A stretch of 64,000 nt of DNA from FEN-1279 sp964400285 (lineage in GTDB: Bacteria > Bacteroidota > Ignavibacteria > Tepidaquicellales > Tepidaquicellaceae): NCBI GenBank assembly GCA_964400285.1, contig CAYNTK010000003.1:62001-126000 (forward strand), written 5' to 3'. Shown piece by piece: positions 54,618 to 63,121 of the stretch. The position numbers were made by a program, and so were the translations under genes. The notes under the pieces were generated by a model that made no database searches, was not told where the DNA came from, and saw nothing but the letters and a program-made list of their open reading frames with translations. The number at the start of each line of letters is the position of its first letter. The first letter of the stretch is position 1.

Positions 54618-54643
54618 AAAAAGTTATTTAAAAAATATAAATT

Positions 54644-55594
54644 ATGGAAAAAATTCTTATTATTGGAGCATCAGGACAAATTGGTTCCGAGCTCACATTG
54701 GCACTCCGTAAAGTTTACGGAAATGAAAACGTTTTTGCAACAGATATTAAGCAAGCACCAAAGGACGTGGTCGAATCTGGTCCATTCGACATTCTCGATG
54801 CTTTGAACGACAAAGCGGTTATACATTATGTTATTAGAAATAAAATAACACAGATATATCTTCTGGCAGCAGTTTTATCCGGCAATGCCGAAAAGCTTCC
54901 CCTGCAGGCATGGGAAATAAATATGAAAGGATTATTGAACATTCTTGACCTTGCTAAAGAAGTAGGATTGAACAAAGTTTTCTGGCCAAGTTCGATTGCG
55001 GTATTCGGACATACAACTCCAAAAGTAAATACACCTCAGCTTACCGTAACAGAGCCGAATACAGTTTACGGAATTAGCAAGTTAGCCGGTGAGAGATGGT
55101 GCGAATATTATTTTAATAAATTTAAAATTGATGTAAGAAGCATTCGCTATCCTGGTTTGATTAGCTATAAAACAGAAGCCGGCGGCGGGACAACGGATTA
55201 TGCTGTCGAGATATTTTATGAAGCCATAAAAAATAAGAAGTATGAATGCTTCCTTAAAGACAACGCAAAACTACCAATGATGTTTATGGAAGATGCGATA
55301 AATTCAACAATAAAATTAATGGAAGCCGATGCAAGTAAAATCTCGATTCGTTCGAGTTATAATCTCGGAGGAATTAGTTTCGACCCGAAAGAAATAGCAG
55401 CAGAAATCAAGAAACATATTCCCGATTTTGAAATTACATACAAACCTGATTTCAGGCAAAAGATTGCAGAGTCCTGGCCACAGAGCATAGATGACAGCGT
55501 TGCAAAGAGAGATTGGGGGTGCGAATACGTTTACGACCTAACGAAGATGACAAAACTGATGCTGGATGAGATAAAGAAAAAGCTAGGGAAATAA
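54644..55594 (+). CDS. NAD-dependent epimerase/dehydratase, L-threonine 3-dehydrogenase-like
   Basis: A short-chain dehydrogenase of the extended type. The cofactor motif is ILIIGASGQIGSELTLAL, and the catalytic YxxxK is YGISKLAGERWCEYY, after FWPSSIAVFG. The late region IRYPGLISYKTEAGGGTTDYA and LKDNAKLPMMFMEDAI resembles the GalE-like L-threonine dehydrogenases of bacteria and animals. A sugar epimerase is possible but the TEAGGGTTDYA motif favours threonine. Length 316 fits. It follows DUF1446 by 26 bases. Confidence 0.86.
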   Translation: MEKILIIGASGQIGSELTLALRKVYGNENVFATDIKQAPKDVVESGPFDILDALNDKAVIHYVIRNKITQIYLLAAVLSGNAEKLPLQAWEINMKGLLNILDLAKEVGLNKVFWPSSIAVFGHTTPKVNTPQLTVTEPNTVYGISKLAGERWCEYYFNKFKIDVRSIRYPGLISYKTEAGGGTTDYAVEIFYEAIKNKKYECFLKDNAKLPMMFMEDAINSTIKLMEADASKISIRSSYNLGGISFDPKEIAAEIKKHIPDFEITYKPDFRQKIAESWPQSIDDSVAKRDWGCEYVYDLTKMTKLMLDEIKKKLGK

Positions 55595-55628
55595 TAATTA
55601 GTAAAAAGAATTCAATAGAAATTATTCT

Positions 55629-55654
55629 CGTTCCGAAGCCCCAGCTTCGGAACG
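55629..55654. repeat. Perfect 11-base-stem palindrome (CGTTCCGAAGC)
   Basis: CGTTCCGAAGC (55629-55639), loop CCCA, GCTTCGGAACG (55644-55654). It is G+C-rich in an A+T-rich window. Palindromes with the consensus 'CGTTCC.AAGCtCCAGCTT.GGAACG' are well known dispersed repeats. It sits between the dehydrogenase and EamA genes. It has no U-tract and may be a REP-like element. Confidence 0.75.
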
Positions 55655-55672
55655 CTTGATTTAATATAAAAT

Positions 55673-56560
55673 TTGTTTCACAAACTACCTCAACATAGAA
55701 AAGGATTAATATTAATATCTTTCACAGCTTTCCTGTGGAGTTCGAGTGGGCTATTTATTAAAATTCTTTCTCTCGATGCTTTCCAGATTTTATTTTACAG
55801 GTCTTCGATTGCAGCTATGACAATTTTTGTGGTTTCTATGTTCAGAAAGAAAAAACTAATTTTCGAAAAAGATTTAATTTCAAATCTATGTGCAATTTCT
55901 TTTGCTTTAATTCTTATTTTATTTGTTACCTCGAATAAACTTACTACAGCGGCAAATGCCATTTTCTTGCAGTTCACAGCACCTATTTATTTATTATTCC
56001 TTGAACCGATATTTTTAAAAACAAAATTTGATAGGAAAAGCTTAATAACAGTAATAGTATGTATTATCGGAATGGCTTTGTTTTTCTTTGGAAAGCTTGA
56101 AGTTGGAAATATTTACGGAAATATTATAGCAATTCTTTCAGGTATTAGCTTTGCTTTTTTTTCACTTTTTCTAAAATGGAAAAAACAGCTCCATCAAACA
56201 CCCAATACATTAAATAATGTTATAGTCGGAAATGTAATCGTTGCTTTATTTTGTATTCCTTTCGTTTATAATAAACTTGAACTTACATCAACCGAAACGA
56301 TAATTTTAATATATATGGGAGTGATACAAATCGGGATTAGTTATATTATCTTTAACGAAGGAATAAAATATGTAAGTGCAACAGAGTCTATGATAATTGC
56401 AATGCTCGAAGCCATTTTCAATCCAATCTGGGTTTTCCTTGGAGTCGGGGAAAAGCCCTCTGTATTTGCGGTTGCAGGCGGTTTGATAATTTTGTCGGCT
56501 ATTTTATTTCATAATTTTGTTTTAAAGAAGAAAGAATTAATCATCACAGATAACTCATAG
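55673..56560 (+). CDS. EamA/DMT-family transporter
   Basis: A ten-helix drug/metabolite transporter. Start is TTG at 55673. The two EamA repeats are apparent: GLILISFTAFLWSSSGLFIK near the start with LTTAANAIFLQFTAPIYLLFL, and a second half ending in VSATESMIIAMLEAIFNPIW and VFLGVGEKP. Substrate unknown. Length 295 is typical. It lies 79 bases after the dehydrogenase, with a palindrome between them. Confidence 0.9.
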   Translation: MFHKLPQHRKGLILISFTAFLWSSSGLFIKILSLDAFQILFYRSSIAAMTIFVVSMFRKKKLIFEKDLISNLCAISFALILILFVTSNKLTTAANAIFLQFTAPIYLLFLEPIFLKTKFDRKSLITVIVCIIGMALFFFGKLEVGNIYGNIIAILSGISFAFFSLFLKWKKQLHQTPNTLNNVIVGNVIVALFCIPFVYNKLELTSTETIILIYMGVIQIGISYIIFNEGIKYVSATESMIIAMLEAIFNPIWVFLGVGEKPSVFAVAGGLIILSAILFHNFVLKKKELIITDNS

Positions 56561-56606
56561 GAATTTTTAAAAGACATAAAGGGAATTTAAATGAAACAAT
56601 AGATTT

Positions 56607-57203
56607 TTAATCTAAAAAAAGAAAGTAAATCAATGCTGCAATAGAAACCTGCATTATAGCAAGAGATATTCCCGAATAAACATCATATTTCCTCGATTTA
56701 TCAAGATTATCCTGATTTCTGTTTTCAAGATACAAATTATAAAAATCGTTAGCTTTTTCTTTTGAATTATAAGCTAATGCACCAGTTGTCAATGAAACAA
56801 TAGCAGATGCCAAAATACCTTTAAGGTTTCTTTTCTCTATTAAATTTATATTTTTATTTTTAATAACAATTTTTTCTTCTTTTGGGAAAAGAGAATTTAA
56901 AATAATCTCCGTCCCTTTTTCAAAATTATATTGTTTCATATCAAACACAAAATCTTCATATCCTTTCTTTTTTAATATGATATTCCCTTCGATTTTAATT
57001 TCGGAAAAAAACCTTACAGGGGTTAAGCCAAGCAATGAGTCTTTATAATAAACCTCCGCATTAAAAGGGCTTGAATTTATAAAATAAAAATAGCCTTCAG
57101 GAATACTATCTAAATCTCGAGCTTGTAATTTGAAATTCAAGATTAACAAAAAAGCACCCGATATTAATACTATTTTATTTAAAGCAATAAATACTTTTAT
57201 CAT
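56607..57203 (-). CDS. PEGA-domain protein
   Basis: A 198-residue exported protein. A hydrophobic signal lies at about residues 8-25. A PEGA domain follows: YFYFINSSPFNAEVYYKDSL, GLTPVRFFSEIKIEG, IILKKKGYEDF. A C-terminal hydrophobic segment (VYSGISLAIMQVSIAALIYFLFLD, in part) forms one or two helices. PEGA domains are small beta-folds seen in surface or periplasmic proteins. The start overlaps the upstream gene by 29 bases, so the two are coupled. Confidence 0.78.
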   Translation of the reverse strand: MIKVFIALNKIVLISGAFLLILNFKLQARDLDSIPEGYFYFINSSPFNAEVYYKDSLLGLTPVRFFSEIKIEGNIILKKKGYEDFVFDMKQYNFEKGTEIILNSLFPKEEKIVIKNKNINLIEKRNLKGILASAIVSLTTGALAYNSKEKANDFYNLYLENRNQDNLDKSRKYDVYSGISLAIMQVSIAALIYFLFLD

Positions 57204-58305
57204 CGCATGCTACTATTATGTATTTTTGCCATATAACGGCTGTTGTTCTAATTCTCTCGACTAATTCATATTTCCACAAGAGTTCACCTTTTTTCGCATC
57301 GAGGCAATAGAAAAAACCATCGTAAGAACCTATAAATATTTTATCTTTGTTCAATACAGGTGATGCACTAATTGTTCCTTTTGTTTGATATTCCCAAATA
57401 ATATCCCCATCACTAATATTTAGCGAATAAATTTTCCCATTAATTCCAGAACATATTACACTTTTATCTATGAAAGTCGAAGAAGACAAAAATTTTGTAT
57501 TCAAATTCTTTTTCCAGACTAATACTCCTGCAGTGTCAAGGCAATAGAAATTATAATCATCAGAACCAAAAAATATTTTATCATTGAAAACCGAAATATC
57601 CGAATAAATACCACCTTCCGTTTTAAAATTCCAAATTAATTCTCCACTTATAATATCAAGTGCGATTAAATATCCTTTTACGTCTCCTACTAATAAAATA
57701 TTTTTCAAACAAGAAGGAGAAGTATGAACTGGAAATTTATTTTTGTAAAGCCATAAATTATTTCCAGTTTCAGGATCTACCTTATAAATATTTCCTTTTG
57801 CAGTGCAATAAAAAACCATATTATCTTTTATAACAGGTGAGGAAATAATTTTTTCCATAGATTTTTTCCATTTAAATTCTCCTGTTATAAAATCATAACC
57901 TGCAATAAAATTTTTTACTCCATTACTAAACGCCATAATAATTATATTTTTCATTATTGCAGGAGCAGAAAAAGATGATTTACTTTTTGTATTTACTTTT
58001 CCAATACCAGAACCGTTTTTGATATCAATTGCATAAACATCACCATTTAAACAAGAAGCGAATAAAACTCCATCGCTTACGGAGAAAATATTCCTATCAA
58101 AAGCCGCATCTGTATTGAATTTCCAGAGTTCATTAAAAGGAGGAGTTAAAAAGATATTAGAATCTGAAATATTAGTTTTCTCTGGATTTCTTCCTGTCTG
58201 TAACCAATCTTCTTTTTCGTTAATATTAAGACCTTCCCTGAGCGTTATTGAAGAGCAGGAATAAAATAAAATTGAAAATAATAATAAAATATATTTTTTT
58301 TTCAC
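57175..58305 (-). CDS. PQQ-like beta-propeller lipoprotein
   Basis: A 376-residue lipoprotein (lipobox LFYSC, about residue 17). The body consists of repeated PQQ-type blades: GDVYAIDIKNGSG, GNIYKVDPETGNNLWLYKN, GYLIALDIISGELIWNFKT, YNFYCLDTAGVLVWKKN, GKIYSLNISDGDIIWEY and GFFYCLDAKKGELLWKY. Such propellers include the BamB subunit of the outer-membrane assembly machine and sugar dehydrogenases; no dehydrogenase residues are visible here. A BamB-like role is possible. The downstream PEGA gene is coupled. Confidence 0.85.
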   Translation of the reverse strand: MKKKYILLLFSILFYSCSSITLREGLNINEKEDWLQTGRNPEKTNISDSNIFLTPPFNELWKFNTDAAFDRNIFSVSDGVLFASCLNGDVYAIDIKNGSGIGKVNTKSKSSFSAPAIMKNIIIMAFSNGVKNFIAGYDFITGEFKWKKSMEKIISSPVIKDNMVFYCTAKGNIYKVDPETGNNLWLYKNKFPVHTSPSCLKNILLVGDVKGYLIALDIISGELIWNFKTEGGIYSDISVFNDKIFFGSDDYNFYCLDTAGVLVWKKNLNTKFLSSSTFIDKSVICSGINGKIYSLNISDGDIIWEYQTKGTISASPVLNKDKIFIGSYDGFFYCLDAKKGELLWKYELVERIRTTAVIWQKYIIVACDDKSIYCFK

Positions 58306-58401
58306 ATTTAGGAAATTGTAATTTATAATTTGAATATTTTAAAAACAATATATTTTTTTAAAACAAAAATGTCCAAAAATTTGTCCCTCAAATATTATTA
58401 C

Positions 58402-58430
58402 TTGACTTATACTTCTGTATTTTCTAATTT
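58402..58430 (+). promoter_or_regulatory. Sigma-70-like promoter for the TPR gene
   Basis: TTGACT at 58402-58407 and TAATTT at 58425-58430 are separated by 17 bases. A T-rich spacer and the A+T-rich start region follow, with transcription likely to start near 58437. TAATTTG also resembles the Bacteroidota -7 element. Confidence 0.6.
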
Positions 58431-58446
58431 GATTTTGTAATAATTC

Positions 58447-58453
58447 AAAGGAG
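58447..58453 (+). promoter_or_regulatory. Shine-Dalgarno site of the TPR gene
   Basis: AAAGGAG lies five bases before the TTG at 58459 and supports the non-ATG start. Confidence 0.65.
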
Positions 58454-58458
58454 TAAAT

Positions 58459-59865
58459 TTGAGCAGTTATGACGACTTGGATTTTCTAAATGAGCAAGAA
58501 GAAAACATTAATGAAGAAAATCCTGATAAAAATATCGAAGACAGAAATTCGGATAAGTTCGAGAATATAAAACTCGATTCAGAAAATCTCGAAAATATTG
58601 TAAACTTTTATTATGATGAATTTCAATATGATAAAGCATTAAAGTATATTAATATTTTACTAAAGCATTATCCATACTCCTCGGAAGGATATCATAAAAA
58701 AGCCTTGATACTCGATGGTCTTGGAAGATACGAAGAGGCATTAAGTTGTTTTGAAAATGCTTTATTACTTAATCCAAAAGATTCGGAAATTTATATCAAT
58801 ATGGGTATTACTTATGATAATTTTGGGAAATACTTACTTGCAATCAATTCATATAAAAAAGCATTAGAGCTTGAGCCAGAAAATACCGATGCACTTTTTA
58901 ATCTTGGATTGTCGCTCGAAAAGATTGAAAGTTTTACAGATGCGGTAGAGTGCTTTAAAGAAGTAATAAACTTAGACCCGAATTATAAAGACGCATATTA
59001 TGAACTTGGTTACAGTTATGATTTTCTCGATATGTTAGAAGAATCTATTAAAGCATACGAAACGCATTTGAAATTTTCCCCTTTTAATTATAATGCATGG
59101 TATAATAAAGGAATAGTTTTAAATAGACAGGGGAAATTTTTGAAAGCTGTAGAGTGCTATGAAACTTGTCTTATGATAAAGAATAATTTTGCTCCTGCTT
59201 GGTATAACTGTGGTAACGCATACGCATCAGCAGGTAGATTACATAAAGCATTAGAATGTTACAACACAGCATTAAAATATAATAAAGAAGATTCTTATTC
59301 GCTTCACAACATCGCAAATGTCTATGAGGAATTAGGTGAATATGAAAAAGCTATCGAATACTTTACTCTTGCAATTAAAACAGAACCAAATAATTACGAT
59401 TCTTATTACAGCAGAGGAAACTGCTATTATAATATCCATTTATTGAACGAGGCATTATCAGATTATAATTCCGCAATAGTTTTATGCAAAGATTACTCAG
59501 ATATCTGGTATTCCAAAGCAGAAACGGAAATTTCACTTGGAAAATTCGAAGATGCTGTTAAAAGTTATGAAATGGTAGTTAAGCTCGAGCCAAAGGATGC
59601 TACTGCGTGGTTCGATTACGGTTATACACTTTTACACCTCAAAAAAAATTATGAAGCATTAACAGCATTCGATAATGCTATTAAAAATAGTAAAAACTGG
59701 ATTGAGCCATACTATGAAAAAGCCAAAGCTTATTTTCTTCTTGGCGATATAGATAATGGAATTGGAACATTAAATCGTGCGTTCGAATTAAATCCATCGG
59801 ATAAATTTAATTTCGATTTCAATAAAGACTGGAAAAAAGTTCTCGATTTTCTAATGCAAAGATAA
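58459..59865 (+). CDS. Tetratricopeptide repeat protein
   Basis: A 468-residue cytosolic TPR protein with about ten to twelve TPR units from residue 45 on, with the recurring pattern LGRYEEALSCFENALLLNP, IYINMGITYDNFGKYLLAIN and ELEPENTDALFNLG. The first 40 residues are acidic and Asn-rich. It starts with TTG at 58459, preceded by AAAGGAG and a clear sigma-70-like promoter. Partners not known. The gene is divergent from the propeller lipoprotein and convergent with ftsE. Confidence 0.88.
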   Translation: MSSYDDLDFLNEQEENINEENPDKNIEDRNSDKFENIKLDSENLENIVNFYYDEFQYDKALKYINILLKHYPYSSEGYHKKALILDGLGRYEEALSCFENALLLNPKDSEIYINMGITYDNFGKYLLAINSYKKALELEPENTDALFNLGLSLEKIESFTDAVECFKEVINLDPNYKDAYYELGYSYDFLDMLEESIKAYETHLKFSPFNYNAWYNKGIVLNRQGKFLKAVECYETCLMIKNNFAPAWYNCGNAYASAGRLHKALECYNTALKYNKEDSYSLHNIANVYEELGEYEKAIEYFTLAIKTEPNNYDSYYSRGNCYYNIHLLNEALSDYNSAIVLCKDYSDIWYSKAETEISLGKFEDAVKSYEMVVKLEPKDATAWFDYGYTLLHLKKNYEALTAFDNAIKNSKNWIEPYYEKAKAYFLLGDIDNGIGTLNRAFELNPSDKFNFDFNKDWKKVLDFLMQR

Positions 59866-59930
59866 TTTAGTTTTTATATTTATAAGTCTTTTATTCTAAA
59901 TCTAATTCAATCAGAATTTGAACTTCTAAA

Positions 59931-60599
59931 TTAAATCTTTACCCTTACATCGAAAACTTTTTTATCTTTAATTTGTAAAATTCTTCTATCGCTAAATCTT
60001 CTAACAATTTCAAAATTATGAGTTGCGACAATAACTGTAGTTCCACGAATATTAATATCTATTAATAATTTTATTATTTCATTCGATATGAAGGGGTCGA
60101 GGTTTCCCGTTGGCTCATCAGCAATCAAGAGTATCGGTTCATTAACAATAGCTCTTGCAATTGCTACCCTTTGCTGTTCACCACCCGATAAATCGTATGG
60201 CATTTCTTTCAAGTAATTTATCAAACCAAGCTTTGAGGCAATATCATATACCTTTTTTTTGACAGTTTCTTTTTTGTTTACCGTAATATAAAGCGGGGTA
60301 GCAATATTTTCGAAAACATTTCTATCGTTTAATAATTTAAAATCCTGAAATACAATACCCATTTTTCTTCTTAACATTGGTATTTCTTTTTTATCAATAG
60401 TTGTAGAATCGTATTCATCGAATTTAACATATCCCGATTTGGGCATAAGGTCAAAATAAATAAGTTTCAATAAAGTTGACTTCCCGATACCACTTTCTCC
60501 TACTAAAAAAACAAAATCGTCTTTTTTAATTTCAGTATTTAAATCATCGAAAATCTCTTTGTTATCGTAAGAAAATTTTAAATTGTTAATCTTAATCAT
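59931..60599 (-). CDS. ftsE: Cell division ATP-binding protein FtsE
   Basis: The ABC ATPase that, with FtsX, activates peptidoglycan hydrolases at the division site. Walker A is LVGESGIGKSTLLKLI, the signature is LSGGEQQRVAIARAIVNEP and Walker B is LLIADEPTGNLD; IVFQDFKLLNDRNVFENIA is the FtsE-like Q-loop region. The length is 222 residues. No ftsX follows: the next gene downstream is the convergent TPR gene. It lies 17 bases after pdxA. Confidence 0.87.
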   Translation of the reverse strand: MIKINNLKFSYDNKEIFDDLNTEIKKDDFVFLVGESGIGKSTLLKLIYFDLMPKSGYVKFDEYDSTTIDKKEIPMLRRKMGIVFQDFKLLNDRNVFENIATPLYITVNKKETVKKKVYDIASKLGLINYLKEMPYDLSGGEQQRVAIARAIVNEPILLIADEPTGNLDPFISNEIIKLLIDINIRGTTVIVATHNFEIVRRFSDRRILQIKDKKVFDVRVKI

Positions 60600-60616
60600 T
60601 TTGAAAATAAAATAAA

Positions 60617-61567
60617 TTAAAAATTTTCAGCCAATTTACCTGCAAGTTTAATAGCTTCTAATGTGCTGGATTCATCGGCAATTCCCTTACCTGCAATATC
60701 GAAAGCTGTCCCATGTGCAGGTGATGTTCTTATTATTTTTAATCCACCAGTGAAATTCACTCCCTTATTTTGAGATAAGATTTTAAATGGTATCATTGCC
60801 TGGTCATGATAAAAAGAAATAACCACATCGAATTTTTTAAAAAGATTACTTGCAAAAAATCCATCAGCAGAAAATGTACCTTTTATTTTAAAACCTAATT
60901 TTAACAAATCCGTTATAACTGGTGAAATTATCTTTTTCTCTTCTAATCCAATTAAACCACCATCACCACAATGCGGATTTAAAGATAATACCGCTATCTT
61001 AGGTTTGTTTATTCTAAAATTTTTAACGAGTGTATTATTTATTAAAATAATTTTTTCTTCTATAAAGCATCTGGTAATCGAAGAAGCAACTTTTTTGATT
61101 GGAATATGAATTGTCAGTGGAACAATTTTCAATGTTTTTGAAAACATCATCATAAATGTGTTTTTAGATGATGTGTAATGTGCTAACATTTCTGTATGTC
61201 CTCTATATCGGTAACCCCCAAGATTTAATGATTCTTTATTGATAGGAAGCGTAACAAGAGCATCGAAATATTTTTTCTTACACAAATCAACTCCAAGTTT
61301 TATTGCATCTCCTGAAATCTTTCCCGCAATTGAATCAACAGTTCCAATTTTTAGAATATAATTGTAATCGGGATTTAAATTTAAGATATGCTTTTCGGAT
61401 ATTTTTCTAATTTTAAGTAACTTACTATAAAAATCAAAAACTTTTTTCGGACCTATTACTTTTATTTCATACTTTTCTAACAAGCACTTATTTTGAAAAA
61501 TCTTTAATATAAGTTCGGGACCTATCCCATTTATATCCCCACACGTTAATAAAATCTTTTGTTTCAA
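60617..61567 (-). CDS. pdxA: 4-hydroxythreonine-4-phosphate dehydrogenase PdxA
   Basis: Oxidises 4-phosphohydroxy-L-threonine in the DXP-dependent pyridoxal phosphate pathway. LTCGDINGIGPELILKIF opens the protein; metal-binding His and substrate residues lie in RGHTEMLAHYT, TIHIPIKKVASSI, LNPHCGDGGLIGLEE, DVVISFYHDQAMIPFK and RTSPAHGTAFDIAGKG. Length 316 is standard. It is followed 17 bases later by ftsE and lies 31 bases after rsfS on the same strand. Confidence 0.95.
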   Translation of the reverse strand: MKQKILLTCGDINGIGPELILKIFQNKCLLEKYEIKVIGPKKVFDFYSKLLKIRKISEKHILNLNPDYNYILKIGTVDSIAGKISGDAIKLGVDLCKKKYFDALVTLPINKESLNLGGYRYRGHTEMLAHYTSSKNTFMMMFSKTLKIVPLTIHIPIKKVASSITRCFIEEKIILINNTLVKNFRINKPKIAVLSLNPHCGDGGLIGLEEKKIISPVITDLLKLGFKIKGTFSADGFFASNLFKKFDVVISFYHDQAMIPFKILSQNKGVNFTGGLKIIRTSPAHGTAFDIAGKGIADESSTLEAIKLAGKLAENF

Positions 61568-61598
61568 AGTAAACTGTTATAAGTTAAACAAAAAAATA

Positions 61599-61943
61599 TT
61601 AATCTTTAATCTCCTTAATTTCAGCATCTCCCCACAGGCCTTCGAGATTATAAAACTTTCTCGATTCGGTTAAAAAAATATGGACTACAACATCGACAAA
61701 ATCGAGTAAAACCCAGCTTAAATTACTGTATCCTTCATTGTGCCAAGGTTTTTGACCGATTTTTTTTGTTTCTTCTACTAAGAAATCAGCAATAGCTTTA
61801 TTCTGCACATCGGATGATGATGAGCATATCACGAAAAAATCCGTAACACTGGTTAGTTTTCTTAAATCTAAAATTTTTATATCTTCACCTTTCTTTTTTA
61901 AAATTAATTCTGCTATTTTCTCTGCTAATTTTTTTGATTCCAT
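61599..61943 (-). CDS. rsfS: Ribosome silencing factor RsfS
   Basis: Binds L14 of the large subunit and blocks subunit joining when nutrients are low. The conserved core is DIKILDLRKLTSVTDFFVIC, followed by KIGQKPWHNEGYSN, WVLLDFVDVVVHIFLTESRKFYNLEGLWGDA (in parts). Length 114 is typical. It follows the LytR_C gene by 15 bases, a frequent neighbourhood in Bacteroidota. Confidence 0.95.
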   Translation of the reverse strand: MESKKLAEKIAELILKKKGEDIKILDLRKLTSVTDFFVICSSSSDVQNKAIADFLVEETKKIGQKPWHNEGYSNLSWVLLDFVDVVVHIFLTESRKFYNLEGLWGDAEIKEIKD

Positions 61944-61954
61944 TTAATTTTAAT

Positions 61955-61972
61955 TTTGTTATTTGCTATTTG
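61955..61972. repeat. Dispersed 18-base repeat at gene end, copy 2
   Basis: Identical to 50224-50241. It covers the 3' end of the LytR_C gene on the minus strand, where it supplies AAT AGC AAA TAA in a different frame from copy 1. Confidence 0.6.
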
Positions 61973-62453
61973 TTTTATCCGTATATGGTTTTAGTTCATT
62001 AAAATCTTTCCCAATAACAATGGTAGCATCAAGATATAAATCTCTATTTATTTGCTGGATAATATTCCTACTACTAACGCCAAGAACTTCGGCAATTCTC
62101 TGTGCCTTCCTTGTATCTCCTGTTCTATCTATTATAATAGTTTTAAAAACATCAGAGCTTTTATAATTACCAAGGTCAACCACATCATAACCTTTTTTCT
62201 TTAAATAATCTCTGAAAATTGCTCCTACTCTGTTTTCTCCTGTTCCGTTTTGGACATCGACCTGAACAGATAAATTCGGTTGATGAGTTACATTCGTTTT
62301 TGTTGTGTCTAAAATATCTTTCGATGTTTTACTTTTGTTTAAAAAAGTATTCGTAACCAAAGAAAAAACAAGATATATACATAAAACGCCAAGAATTATT
62401 ATTGTAATGTTTAATGTATAATTTAGTAAAGATTTTTTAAATTCCTGTTTCAT
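61959..62453 (-). CDS. LytR C-terminal-domain protein
   Basis: A 164-residue membrane-anchored protein with an N-terminal hydrophobic helix (about residues 12-32) and a LytR_C domain: LSVQVDVQNGTGENRVGAIF, DYLKKKGYDVVDLG, IIDRTGDTRKAQRIAEVLG and DATIVIGKDF. This domain often sits after a LytR-CpsA-Psr domain but stands alone here. The ATG at 62453 is preferred to 62462 as it begins closer to the helix. It precedes rsfS. Confidence 0.87.
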   Translation of the reverse strand: MKQEFKKSLLNYTLNITIIILGVLCIYLVFSLVTNTFLNKSKTSKDILDTTKTNVTHQPNLSVQVDVQNGTGENRVGAIFRDYLKKKGYDVVDLGNYKSSDVFKTIIIDRTGDTRKAQRIAEVLGVSSRNIIQQINRDLYLDATIVIGKDFNELKPYTDKTNSK

Positions 62454-62466
62454 AAAATTCAAATAA

Positions 62467-62499
62467 ATAAAAAACCGAAAGAAAACTATTCCTTCGGTT
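62467..62499 (-). terminator. Intrinsic terminator between two minus-strand genes
   Basis: On the minus strand AACCGAA pairs with TTCGGTT across about 13 bases, followed by TTTTATTT. It lies between the small exported protein gene (stop 62564) and LytR_C. Confidence 0.6.
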
Positions 62500-62563
62500 C
62501 ATTATAATAATTATATTTTAACTTCAAAATTTTTTGACATCATTTTGTCAATACACTTCTCCT

Positions 62564-63046
62564 TTATCTTAATATCCTATCATCATAAAGCATAGAATTA
62601 TACAACCCGTTATTGTAATACAAACCATCATTCAAATTTCTAAACTCAAGCTTAATAAATGAACTTTCCGTTAATTTATAATCTAATGAAAGACGCGATA
62701 AAAACAAACCCGAAAGGTCATTTTGCAAACTTTTTGCATAACTGCTACCAAATGCAGAGCTCGTATAAGGGGAATATTGCAATTTTACATCAGCACTAAC
62801 CGTAAGCTTCTCATTAAATTTGTAATTCAAAGAATTAACATAAGAAGTCAAAGACATACTACCGTATTTAGAACTCAACATAGAAACCTGAAAACTATGG
62901 GTCATAGAAAAATTTTTGGGATTAAATATACCAAGTATCATACTATTTGTGCTTGCATTCAGTGGATTATCCTTTTTCTTAAACTGAGCATAAACACTCG
63001 AAAATCCCAAAAAAAGTAGAATAATTATGACTATTGTTTTTTTCAT
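62564..63046 (-). CDS. Small exported protein, probably outer-membrane barrel
   Basis: The ATG at 63046 is chosen because it gives a standard signal peptide (KKTIVIIILLFLGFSSVYAQ) and removes 24 unlikely codons. The mature part is about 140 residues of beta-rich sequence, with alternating aromatic and polar residues (TSYVNSLNYKFNEKLTVSAD, FLSRLSLDYKLTESSFIKLE). No family recognised. It follows the YceI gene in transcription order and precedes a terminator. Confidence 0.6.
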   Translation of the reverse strand: MKKTIVIIILLFLGFSSVYAQFKKKDNPLNASTNSMILGIFNPKNFSMTHSFQVSMLSSKYGSMSLTSYVNSLNYKFNEKLTVSADVKLQYSPYTSSAFGSSYAKSLQNDLSGLFLSRLSLDYKLTESSFIKLEFRNLNDGLYYNNGLYNSMLYDDRILR

Positions 63047-63121
63047 ACACTTAATTATATTTAAATAAAAGATATAAATTTTCTTTTTAAAATACAATGT
63101 CAGACCATCGCGTAACAAAGC

